Positions 54,540-62,184 of a stretch of DNA of 62,184 nucleotides are shown piece by piece. This DNA is from Sulfurimonas indica. Its GTDB lineage: Bacteria; Campylobacterota; Campylobacteria; Campylobacterales; Sulfurimonadaceae. The first letter of the stretch is position 1, and each line of letters opens with the position of its first letter. The translations under genes were made by a program, and so were the position numbers. Location of the stretch: NCBI RefSeq assembly GCF_009192995.1, contig NZ_SDID01000013.1, positions 1-62,184 on the forward strand. Direction: 5' to 3'. Below the pieces are notes generated by a model. The model was not told the DNA's origin. It worked only from the letters and a program-made list of their open reading frames with translations, and did no database searches.

Positions 54540-55376
54540 ATGAGAAATACACTTACTTTAATTATTGGAAAAAACAGTAACTTATCAATAAACCTAAATA
54601 AAAATCTTCATGATTCAATATTAATTTCTACTCTAAATATTACAGATTCATTAAATTCAATTGAGTTAAAAAAACATCCAAATATTAATATAATTTTCAA
54701 TCAATTTCAAAAGTCTACAAAACTGTATACATTAGATGATCCTATAGACTATATCCAAAGAAGTATTGTAAGTACTTCGAAAGTTCTCTCCTATATCATA
54801 GAGAATAACCTTAAAATCAATAAAATAATATACACAAGTAGTAGTTCAGTATATGGTAATAACACAAACTGTCATGAATATGATAATCTTAGTCCTCAAA
54901 GTCTGCATGCGTCATTAAAACTAGCCAATGAAAAATTAATTGAAAAGTTTTCACAAGAAAATAATATCAACTATACTATAACACGCGTATTTAATATGTA
55001 TGGGGACAATGATTCTTTTTCTATAGTAAACAAAATTATAAAATCTTATAATAATCACTCTCTAACCCTCATAAATAATGGTGAAGCAATTAGAGATTTT
55101 ATTCATATTAATGATGTAGTTATAATCTATAAAAAATTATTAGAAAAAAACAATATTCCAATTATAAATATTGGAACAGGCATAGGAAAATCAGTTTTAT
55201 TTATTCTAGACTTTTTAAGAAAACACAATATTAATATAAAAACTTCCTCCATAACCAAAGATGAATTAAAGGTATCTATATCAAATAATCAGTTACTTTT
55301 AGATCATATAAATGATTATAAGTTTATTGAAGTTGAAAAATATATTTTAAAAAAACTAAAGGATAAAACAGTTTGA
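54540..55376 (+). CDS. Divergent NAD-dependent epimerase/dehydratase-like protein
   Basis: A 278-residue extended-SDR protein. The YTSSSSVYGN strand (about 98-107) and later IRDFIHINDV (about 186-195) are family-typical. The N-terminal glycine-rich loop is degenerate (IIGKNSNLSIN), and the YxxxK pair reads HASLK, so the catalytic tyrosine is replaced by histidine. It may be inactive, or bind but not oxidise. It overlaps the next gene by four bases. Confidence 0.75.
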   Translation: MRNTLTLIIGKNSNLSINLNKNLHDSILISTLNITDSLNSIELKKHPNINIIFNQFQKSTKLYTLDDPIDYIQRSIVSTSKVLSYIIENNLKINKIIYTSSSSVYGNNTNCHEYDNLSPQSLHASLKLANEKLIEKFSQENNINYTITRVFNMYGDNDSFSIVNKIIKSYNNHSLTLINNGEAIRDFIHINDVVIIYKKLLEKNNIPIINIGTGIGKSVLFILDFLRKHNINIKTSSITKDELKVSISNNQLLLDHINDYKFIEVEKYILKKLKDKTV

Positions 55377-56260
55377 AAGAACAACCACTTGTAACAGTAC
55401 TAATGCCTGCTTATAATCATGCAAGTTTTATCAAAGAAGCTATTGAAAGTCTTATTGAACAAGACTACACAAATATAGAATTTATTATCACCAATGATGG
55501 GTCGACTGACAATACACATGATGTAATAATGGAACTAGATAATATCTGTAAAACAAGATTTTCAAAGTTTCAGTATATTAATAGAAGAAATAAGGGATTA
55601 ATAAAAACACTCAAAGAGATGGAAACACTTATTAATGGTAAATATTTATCCATACTCTATTCAGATGATATATTCACCAAAAATAAAATTACCAAACAAG
55701 TTAATGCCTTAGAAAACAATCAAGATTATGCTTTATGCTTTGGAAATATGATAGGAATTGATGATAATTCAAATATTGTAAAAAAATATAAAACAAAATA
55801 TGCAAAATCGGGAAATGTCTTTAATGATCTACTTATCAGAAACTTTATACCAGCACCAACTGTAATGATGAGAACAAAAGCTTTCAAAAGTGTGGGAGGA
55901 TACGATCTTAACTTTGAATATGATGATTATCCATTATGGTTAAAAATTGCTCATAAATATAAAGTTTTATATTTAAATGAAGATTTAGTATTCTATAGAA
56001 GCCATGATAACAATGTCAGTTCTAATATGCTTAGAACATTAAAGTTAACTGAGAATGTTTTATTATCATGGAGGGACGAACCAATATTTTTAAAAGCTAT
56101 AAAACGATTTTATTTAAGGGCATTTTATAATTTAGCAAAATATGAACCTCAGCATAAACAAGCAACTAAAGAATATATGAACAAAGCATTAGCATCATCT
56201 TGGTATGATCCTCGATTCATCAAGGCAGTATTAAGATATTATCTATTAAAGGAAGAATAA
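55373..56260 (+). CDS. Family 2 glycosyltransferase
   Basis: A 295-residue GT-A transferase: [34 protein letters not shown] (about 39-46), [14 protein letters not shown] (about 93-106) and [11 protein letters not shown] (about 181-191). The start is a TTG that overlaps the stop of the gene before (TTGA), and its own stop overlaps the start of rmlA by one base. Confidence 0.88.
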   Translation: MKEQPLVTVLMPAYNHASFIKEAIESLIEQDYTNIEFIITNDGSTDNTHDVIMELDNICKTRFSKFQYINRRNKGLIKTLKEMETLINGKYLSILYSDDIFTKNKITKQVNALENNQDYALCFGNMIGIDDNSNIVKKYKTKYAKSGNVFNDLLIRNFIPAPTVMMRTKAFKSVGGYDLNFEYDDYPLWLKIAHKYKVLYLNEDLVFYRSHDNNVSSNMLRTLKLTENVLLSWRDEPIFLKAIKRFYLRAFYNLAKYEPQHKQATKEYMNKALASSWYDPRFIKAVLRYYLLKEE

Positions 56261-57162
56261 TGAAAGGTATAATTTTAGCAGGAGGGAGTGGTACACGTTT
56301 ATATCCTATTACAAAAGGTATCTCAAAACAACTTACACCAATATATGACAAACCTATGATATATTATCCATTGTCCGTTCTTATGTTAGCCAATATTCAA
56401 GAAGTTCTTATTATTTCTACCCACCAAGACTTACCGCGATTTCAAGAACTACTTGGAGATGGCTCTGATATTGGAATGAAGTTTACATATATTGTTCAAC
56501 CTTCTCCAGATGGTTTAGCACAAGCTTTTATCTTAGGAGAAAAGTTTATAGGAAACGATGATGTTTGTCTTATATTAGGAGATAATATATTTTATGGACA
56601 TGGTTTAACCAATATACTGCTAAAGTCTGCCAAACGTACCCATAATGAGAATAAAGCAACTATTTTTGGCTACTACGTGAAAAATCCTGAGCAATATGGT
56701 GTAGCAGAATTTGATACAAATAACCAGGTAATATCTATTGAAGAAAAACCTAAAAAGCCAAAATCAAATTATGCAGTTGTAGGACTTTACTTTTTTCCTA
56801 ATGATGTAGTTCAAAAAGCTAAAACTATCAAACCAAGTAAAAGAGGAGAGCTAGAAATAACATCTGTCAATCAGTTATATCTAAGTGAAAACAGACTTAA
56901 TGTTGAATTAATGGGTAGAGGTTATGCATGGCTTGATACAGGTACACATGAATCCCTCTTAGAAGCAGGGCAATTTATTCAAACTATAGAAAAACGGCAA
57001 GCCTTAAAAGTTGCTTGCATTGAAGAAATTGCTTTTGAAATGGGCTATATTGATAAAGAGAAACTACTTAAATTAGCAGAACCGCTTAAGAAAAACCAGT
57101 ATGGAAAATATTTAATAAAAAGAGCTCATCAAGGTGTTTTGGGACATAGTAATGACTATTAA
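56260..57162 (+). CDS. rmlA: Glucose-1-phosphate thymidylyltransferase
   Basis: Makes dTDP-glucose from dTTP and glucose-1-phosphate. It has 300 residues with [23 protein letters not shown] at the start, the substrate region [15 protein letters not shown] and [17 protein letters not shown] and the final [14 protein letters not shown]. These are standard for RmlA/RfbA. It feeds rmlB, which lies five genes on in the same operon. Confidence 0.97.
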   Translation: MKGIILAGGSGTRLYPITKGISKQLTPIYDKPMIYYPLSVLMLANIQEVLIISTHQDLPRFQELLGDGSDIGMKFTYIVQPSPDGLAQAFILGEKFIGNDDVCLILGDNIFYGHGLTNILLKSAKRTHNENKATIFGYYVKNPEQYGVAEFDTNNQVISIEEKPKKPKSNYAVVGLYFFPNDVVQKAKTIKPSKRGELEITSVNQLYLSENRLNVELMGRGYAWLDTGTHESLLEAGQFIQTIEKRQALKVACIEEIAFEMGYIDKEKLLKLAEPLKKNQYGKYLIKRAHQGVLGHSNDY

Positions 57163-57700
57163 AAATCACGAAATATTTCAAGATATTTTAATTATACAGC
57201 CTGAAGTTTATACCGATGACCGAGGTTATTTTTTTGAAAGTTTTCAATACAAAAAAATAGAAAAATATATAAATTATAATCAATTTGTACTAGAATTCGA
57301 ATCACAATCTAAAAAAAATGTTTTAAGAGGATTGCATTATCAAAGTAATCCAAAAGCACAAACTAAATTAATCAGTGTAAGTTATGGAAAAGTTTTAGAT
57401 ATTATAGTTGATTTACGAAAAGAGTCAAAAAACTTTGGATCCTATATAACACTTGAATTAGATGCAAAAAACCACACTCAAGTATTAATTCCAAAAGGTT
57501 ATGCTCATGGCTTTCTATCACTAAGTGATATTGTTATTATGCATTATAAACTTGATGATTATTATTCAGAAGAACATTATACAGGTGTAAATATTTTTGA
57601 TAAACAATTAAATATAAACTTACCTATTGAGAAAAATAATATTATTCTATCTGATAAAGATAATAAGTTACCAAACTTAAAAAATGCTATTTTATTTTAG
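57152..57700 (+). CDS. rmlC: dTDP-sugar 3,5-epimerase (RmlC family)
   Basis: A 182-residue double-stranded beta-helix epimerase. [18 protein letters not shown] with the catalytic histidine, [27 protein letters not shown] and [12 protein letters not shown] are family motifs. ATG 57152 is preferred to a GTG at 57134 because RmlC proteins begin near [10 protein letters not shown]; it overlaps rmlA by 11 bases. A 3- or 5-specific variant cannot be excluded, particularly as no rmlD is in the window. Confidence 0.88.
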   Translation: MTIKNHEIFQDILIIQPEVYTDDRGYFFESFQYKKIEKYINYNQFVLEFESQSKKNVLRGLHYQSNPKAQTKLISVSYGKVLDIIVDLRKESKNFGSYITLELDAKNHTQVLIPKGYAHGFLSLSDIVIMHYKLDDYYSEEHYTGVNIFDKQLNINLPIEKNNIILSDKDNKLPNLKNAILF

Positions 57701-57714
57701 TGAAAGGTTAGAAC

Positions 57715-58644
57715 ATGTCAACATTACTTATCACAGGAGGTAATGGTTTTATTGGTAGTTATTTATTAAAAGAACTCAATTTATGTGATTACAATATAAT
57801 TCTATTAAAACGGTCTTCTTCAGATACATATCGAATTAATAGTCTTATCAATGAAATTCATGTATATGATATAGATAAAATTGCTTTAGAAGATATATTT
57901 AAAAATCATAAAATCAATGGGGTTATCCACTTATCTACATTTTATGTAAAAACACATGTTTCCCATGATATAGACAAGATGATTGAAACAAATATAACAT
58001 TTCCTACAAAAATTTTAGATTTGAGTATTAAACATAATGTTAATTTTTTTATTAATACCGGTACATTTTTCGAATATAGTTTATTTGCAAATCCTATTAA
58101 TGAAAGCAGTAAAAAACATCCTTATAATCTCTATGCAGCAACTAAGCTTTCATTTGAGCATATGCTAGAACTATATTCACGGCAATCTAATATACATATT
58201 CTTTCTCTTAAATTATCGGCTCCTTTTGGATATAATGATAACTATAAATTAATTCCATATCTTATTACATCAATACTGACTAATCAAGAAGTAATATTAG
58301 AGAAAGGTGAACAGGAGTGGGACTTTATTTATGTCAAAGATGTTATTTCTGCTTTTTTACAAGCTATTAAGTTATGTCTAAACTCAAAGAGAACTCTTTT
58401 TGAAGAAATTTTAATTGGAAGTGGTAAAAAAACTAAAATAAGCAAAATTACAAATATTCTTAATAAGATTCATAAAAAAAATCTAATTCATTTAAAAAAT
58501 GATTATAAAGAAAATCAAATTTTTGAAGCTTATCTTGATATTTCAAAAGCAAAAAATATGCTTCAATGGGTACCTCAATATTCTATTGAAGAAGGATTAG
58601 AAGAAACATATAATCTATACAAGGAAAATCAAAATGAAAAATAA
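57715..58644 (+). CDS. NAD-dependent sugar epimerase/reductase
   Basis: A 309-residue extended-SDR enzyme with TGGNGFIGSYL at the start, FINTGTFFEYS in place of the usual STSSVYG, and YNLYAATKLSFE with the intact Y-x-x-x-K pair. WDFIYVKDV is near 202. The closest roles I know are CDP-abequose/paratose synthases (RfbJ type) or other 4-ketoreductases of dideoxy sugars, which fits rfbH right after it (11-base overlap). The exact reaction is inference. Confidence 0.75.
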   Translation: MSTLLITGGNGFIGSYLLKELNLCDYNIILLKRSSSDTYRINSLINEIHVYDIDKIALEDIFKNHKINGVIHLSTFYVKTHVSHDIDKMIETNITFPTKILDLSIKHNVNFFINTGTFFEYSLFANPINESSKKHPYNLYAATKLSFEHMLELYSRQSNIHILSLKLSAPFGYNDNYKLIPYLITSILTNQEVILEKGEQEWDFIYVKDVISAFLQAIKLCLNSKRTLFEEILIGSGKKTKISKITNILNKIHKKNLIHLKNDYKENQIFEAYLDISKAKNMLQWVPQYSIEEGLEETYNLYKENQNEK

Positions 58645-59941
58645 AATATTAAAAATGGTTGAAGAGTTTATTGACAACCAAGAAAAAAAGTTTATTCCAG
58701 GAGAGTCTATTGTTCAATATACAGGCCCAACACTTGATAAAGAAGAATATACTGCTATTATCAGTACTGTTCTTGATGGATGGTTTGGTTTAGGTCAACA
58801 AGCTTCAAATTTTGAGCAACAAACTGCAAAAAGGTTATCCAAAGAATATGCAGTTTATGTAAATTCTGGTTCATCTGCTAATTTAATAGCATTAGAAACT
58901 ATGAAAGAACTTTATTGTAAAGAAGATAAACAGTATAAAATCATAACACCGGCAGCCTCTTTTCCAACAACAGTTAATCCAATTATCCAACTTGGTTTTG
59001 AACCTGTATTTATTGATGTTGAATTAGGTACATACAATCTTATAGAAAATCAACTTATTGATGCACTGAATGATGAAGATGTCATTGGTATCATCTATGC
59101 ACATCCACTTGGTATACCTATCGCAAATACTAAAAAATATTATAATTTAATTAAAGATAAAGGTGGTTTTCTAATAGAAGATTGCTGTGACGCTCTAGAC
59201 TCTACATATAATAATGGCGAATTAACTGGAAAATACTCAGATGCGGCAACTTTATCATTTTATGCAGCCCATCACATTACAACAGGGGAAGGAGGTATGA
59301 TTGCTTTTTCAAATAAAAATGCCGCTAATATTGCAAGATCCTTTCGAGATTGGGGTAGAGCCTGTTTCTGTAGTGGCAAAGATGTTCTTTCATCAAAAGG
59401 AGCATGTAATAAGAGATTTGCTGATTGGCTTGATACAGGAGTAATTACTGATCATCGCTATGTATATGATAGAATCGGCTATAATCTGAAACCTTTAGAA
59501 CTACAGGCTTCAATGGGTTTGGCTCAATTGAAAAAACTTGACTCACTAACAAAAAAAAGAAAAGAAAATTATATAATTCTACATTCTTATATGCAAAAAT
59601 ATAAAGATTTTTTTATATTACCATATACCCCAGAAGGAACAAGTGCATCATGGTTTTCTTATCCAATCACAATAAAAAATGATGCTCCCTTTCAAAGAGC
59701 TGAGATTGTTAGTTATCTAGAAGAGCATAAAATACAAACACGAAACTTTTTTGCAGGAAATCTGTTGGACCATCCCGCATATAAAAAGCTTCACTACCAA
59801 CCTAAATATTCTCTTCAGAATGCTTCTTATATTACCAATAATACATTCATGATAGGAGTATGGCCAGGATTAAACAAAGAAATATACCAATATGTATTTA
59901 AAATTTTCGATAACTTTTTCAAACTGAAAGGTTATCATTGA
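58634..59941 (+). CDS. rfbH: PLP- and [2Fe-2S]-dependent sugar C3-dehydrase (RfbH type)
   Basis: A 435-residue aminotransferase-fold enzyme that removes the 3-hydroxyl of a 4-keto-6-deoxy sugar nucleotide. Instead of the PLP-binding lysine it has FYAAHHITTGEGG with histidines 213-214, the hallmark of E1/DdhC. Likely cluster ligands are C184/C185 (EDCCDA), C244 and C246 (RACFC) and C258 (GACNKRF). The classic enzyme uses CDP-glucose products, but here only dTDP genes are seen around it. The usual reductase E3 is not in the window. Confidence 0.9.
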   Translation: MKNKILKMVEEFIDNQEKKFIPGESIVQYTGPTLDKEEYTAIISTVLDGWFGLGQQASNFEQQTAKRLSKEYAVYVNSGSSANLIALETMKELYCKEDKQYKIITPAASFPTTVNPIIQLGFEPVFIDVELGTYNLIENQLIDALNDEDVIGIIYAHPLGIPIANTKKYYNLIKDKGGFLIEDCCDALDSTYNNGELTGKYSDAATLSFYAAHHITTGEGGMIAFSNKNAANIARSFRDWGRACFCSGKDVLSSKGACNKRFADWLDTGVITDHRYVYDRIGYNLKPLELQASMGLAQLKKLDSLTKKRKENYIILHSYMQKYKDFFILPYTPEGTSASWFSYPITIKNDAPFQRAEIVSYLEEHKIQTRNFFAGNLLDHPAYKKLHYQPKYSLQNASYITNNTFMIGVWPGLNKEIYQYVFKIFDNFFKLKGYH

Positions 59942-60960
59942 AAACAATATTAGTTACCGGCTGTGCAGGATTTATCGGAAGTAACTTTGTGCCATATTTT
60001 CTAGATAAATATGAAGATTACAATATTGTAAACCTTGACCTGCTCACCTATGCAGGAAATTTGGAAAACCTTAGTGAAGTAGAAAATCATCCAAGATACA
60101 AATTCATCAAAGGCAATATCTGTAACCGTGAGCTTGTAGAGTTTATCTTCAAGGAGTATGACATAAGAGGTGTTATTCACTTTGCAGCAGAGAGCCATGT
60201 TGATAACTCTATTAAAAACCCTGGTGTATTTGTTGAAACTAATGTCAATGGTACTTTTACATTGCTTGATGTTGCAAAAAACAAATGGATGGAGAAACCT
60301 TTTACTTATAAAGAAGATTACAAAGGGTGTAGATTTCATCATATCTCAACGGATGAAGTCTATGGAACATTAAATGAGACTGACCTCTTTACAGAAAAGA
60401 CACCATATGCTCCAAACTCTCCATACTCAGCAAGTAAAGCTTCTAGTGATATGATAGTAAGAAGTTATCAAGAGACCTATGGCTTAAATACAGTCATCAC
60501 AAACTGTTCAAACAACTATGGACCAAAACAACATGATGAAAAGCTTATTCCTACTATCATCAGAAAAGCACTTGCGGGTGAAGCTATACCAATTTACGGA
60601 GATGGTAAAAACATTCGTGACTGGCTTTATGTACTTGACCACTGTAAGGGGATAGATTTGGTCTATCACACAGGTAAAGAGGCAAATGTCTATAACATAG
60701 GTGGAAGAAACGAGCGAACAAATCTTCAAATCGTAGATGCAATTACATCTATTTTAGATGAGAAGGTTCTACCAAAAGAGCGTATAGGAAAAAAAAGCTA
60801 TAAAGAGCTTATCACCTTCGTAGAAGATAGAGCAGGACATGACAGACGATATGCAATCGATGCTACAAAGATTGAGACTCAGCTTGGCTGGAAGGCTGTT
60901 GAGAACTTTGATACAGGAATTGTTAAAACTGTGGATTGGTATTTGAAAGAATATTTATGA
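59938..60960 (+). CDS. rmlB: dTDP-glucose 4,6-dehydratase
   Basis: Converts dTDP-glucose to the 4-keto-6-deoxy sugar. It has 340 residues: VTGCAGFIGSNFVPYFL, LDLLTYAGNLENL, HFAAESHVDNSI, STDEVYG with the catalytic D-E, YSASKASSD (Y-x-x-x-K), NCSNNYGPKQ and RDWLYVLDHCKGI. The start is a TTG overlapping the rfbH stop (TTGA). The 3' end overlaps the next gene by four bases. Its codon choice is closer to the core genes than its AT-rich neighbours. Confidence 0.97.
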   Translation: MKTILVTGCAGFIGSNFVPYFLDKYEDYNIVNLDLLTYAGNLENLSEVENHPRYKFIKGNICNRELVEFIFKEYDIRGVIHFAAESHVDNSIKNPGVFVETNVNGTFTLLDVAKNKWMEKPFTYKEDYKGCRFHHISTDEVYGTLNETDLFTEKTPYAPNSPYSASKASSDMIVRSYQETYGLNTVITNCSNNYGPKQHDEKLIPTIIRKALAGEAIPIYGDGKNIRDWLYVLDHCKGIDLVYHTGKEANVYNIGGRNERTNLQIVDAITSILDEKVLPKERIGKKSYKELITFVEDRAGHDRRYAIDATKIETQLGWKAVENFDTGIVKTVDWYLKEYL

Positions 60961-62144
60961 AAACTTTAGATTTAAATAAAGCCTCTCTAACACTCTATAT
61001 AAATTATGCTTTGATTGCTTATGCATTTAGTTTTCCTATTTCAAAAGCTGCAACTAACTTGTTTGAAATTATAGCAATACTATTATGGATTTTAGAAGGT
61101 GACTGGAAAACTAAATTAAAACTTTATAAAAATAATCTATTAAGTATTAGTATTGGTTTACTTATTGGTTTTAGTCTTTTATCTATTCTTTGGCATGGGA
61201 ATCCAGAACTTACGTTCAAATATGTATCAAAATATCGTCATTTACTTATTATATTTGTATTTTATTCTTCTTTTAATAAAAAATATACTTCTCATATACT
61301 TTCAGCTTTTCTTCTAGCAATGTTTATTAGTGAAATCATGTCTTATGCAATCTTTTTTGAGTTAATAAAGTATAAAAACATTTCACCTGAAGACCCTACT
61401 CCGTTTATGAGTCATATGACTTATAGTACAATTTTAGCATTTGCTATCAATATTCTTTTAGTACGCTTTTTTTATGAAAAAAACCTCAAATATCGACTCT
61501 TTTATATTTTCTTTTTTATAACAGCTACAACAAATTTATTTATAAATGGTGGGAGAACAGGACAAATTATTTTCATAATTTTAATTTTAATTACTATATT
61601 TATGTCATTTAAACATAAATTAAAAGCATTTTTCTTATCTTCAAGTATTCTATTAATCACCTTCTTTTTAGCTTATAATTTAAGTCCCAATTTTCAAGAT
61701 AGATCAAATCAACTTTATACTGATATTTATCATATCCTTTATGAAGAAAATTATGATGGTAGTGCAGGAACAAGATTAGCTTTAACATTAGCAGGTATCA
61801 GTACATTTATTGACTATCCAGTTCAAGGGACAGGAGTCAGTTATCATATGCACGATTTGAACAAATATTTTAAAGAAAACAATATTAACAAAATAAATCA
61901 TACCAACTCTGGTGATTATCACAACGCATTTTTAACTATTTCTGTACAATTAGGTATTGTAGGAGTTTTTATATCTTTATTAATTATCATTTCATTATTA
62001 AATTTTAAATTTCAATCTAAAGAATACAATATTATAAGTAAATTATTTGCCATAACATTTATAATTTTTTCTTTTACACACAATACATTCCACACTATGA
62101 ATCCGATGGTTTTCTTTGCTTTATTCGCAGGTATATTTAATGCC
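60957..62144 (+). CDS. O-antigen ligase/polymerase-like membrane protein (cut at 3' end)
   Basis: Begins in the stop codon of rmlB (ATGA) and stays open to the window end. The first 396 codons give a polytopic protein with about ten hydrophobic segments. The large loop near residues 270-330 contains GTRLALTLAGISTFIDYPVQGTG and later HNAFLTISVQLGIVG, the Wzy_C/WaaL pattern with the conserved H. Translation past 62144 goes into a GC-rich stretch that looks foreign, so the natural C-terminus appears to be interrupted. It would join or polymerise O-antigen units on the periplasmic side. Confidence 0.8.
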
Positions 62145-62184
62145 TGTAGGCACGCATCCCATTTGGCCACCCCGCGCATTTTGA
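62145..62184 (+). mobile_element. Putative left tip of an insertion sequence
   Basis: The last 40 bases start with TGTAGGCACGC and hold 23 G or C, after a gene that is strongly AT-rich. Parts such as CCATTTGGCCACCCC and CATTTTGA recall the multiple terminal repeats of IS21-like elements. The transposase lies outside the window, so the family call is tentative. Confidence 0.4.

Overview
The window looks like the chromosome of a free-living, low-GC campylobacterotal bacterium of the Sulfurimonas/Sulfurovum kind. Evidence for this is a sulfide:quinone oxidoreductase, the futalosine menaquinone enzyme MqnE, fused IspDF, the block ispDF / atypical response regulator / ATP-sulfurylase-like protein / pgpA (the order known from Campylobacter jejuni cj1607-cj1610), frequent TTG starts, extended -10 promoters without clear -35 boxes, and many cyclic-di-GMP, chemoreceptor and two-component genes. 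No tRNA, rRNA or CRISPR array was seen. No gene-free stretch exceeds 300 bases.

Layout. 1-2.6 kb: a glycosyltransferase, mqnE and a Uma2-type nuclease. 2.6-5.7 kb: a three-gene minus-strand operon with a clear LsrK (autoinducer-2 kinase) relative, a class II aldolase and an LsrG-sized monooxygenase-fold protein. 5.7-11.9 kb: glnD, glmS and a diguanylate cyclase with a periplasmic CxxCH haem motif. 12-14.6 kb: mrp and thiC. 14.8-18.5 kb: the ispDF block. 18.5-23.9 kb: gdhA, an MscS channel, a polyferredoxin and a degenerate AroE-like protein; the last two are separated by a 269-base three-armed palindromic element (19282-19550). 24-33.8 kb: chemoreceptor, small conserved proteins, a secreted MsrB-MsrA fusion broken by a one-base frameshift, a response regulator, and a hybrid kinase preceded by a membrane protein derived from a dead peptide deformylase. 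33.9-35.5 kb: sqr with a previously uncalled 58-residue companion. 35.7-49.6 kb: housekeeping genes (pepN, truC, a DEAD-box helicase, GGDEF-EAL, lgt, an Fe-S oxidoreductase, hemN, an MsbA-like exporter), with a structured candidate small RNA at 47.77-47.84 kb. 49.7-62.2 kb: surface polysaccharide genes. These are a GT9 heptosyltransferase, a GtrB-GtrA-GT-C modification module, then an AT-rich operon of glycosyltransferases, sugar dehydratases/epimerases, rmlA, an rmlC-like gene, rfbH, rmlB and an O-antigen ligase/polymerase.

How it works together. The sugar operon has dTDP-glucose genes (rmlA, rmlB) next to a C3-dehydrase (RfbH), which suggests a 3,6-dideoxyhexose or related sugar for the O-antigen, lipid-linked and exported by the neighbouring membrane proteins. 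The last gene runs into a GC-rich 40-base sequence at the window end that looks like the tip of an insertion sequence.

Most noteworthy: the three-armed element that appears to have inserted at a TA inside a translationally coupled gene pair; the non-canonical Lsr operon; the structured RNA locus; the small SQR-linked protein; and two pseudoenzymes (deformylase-like and AroE-like) in regulatory or redox contexts.
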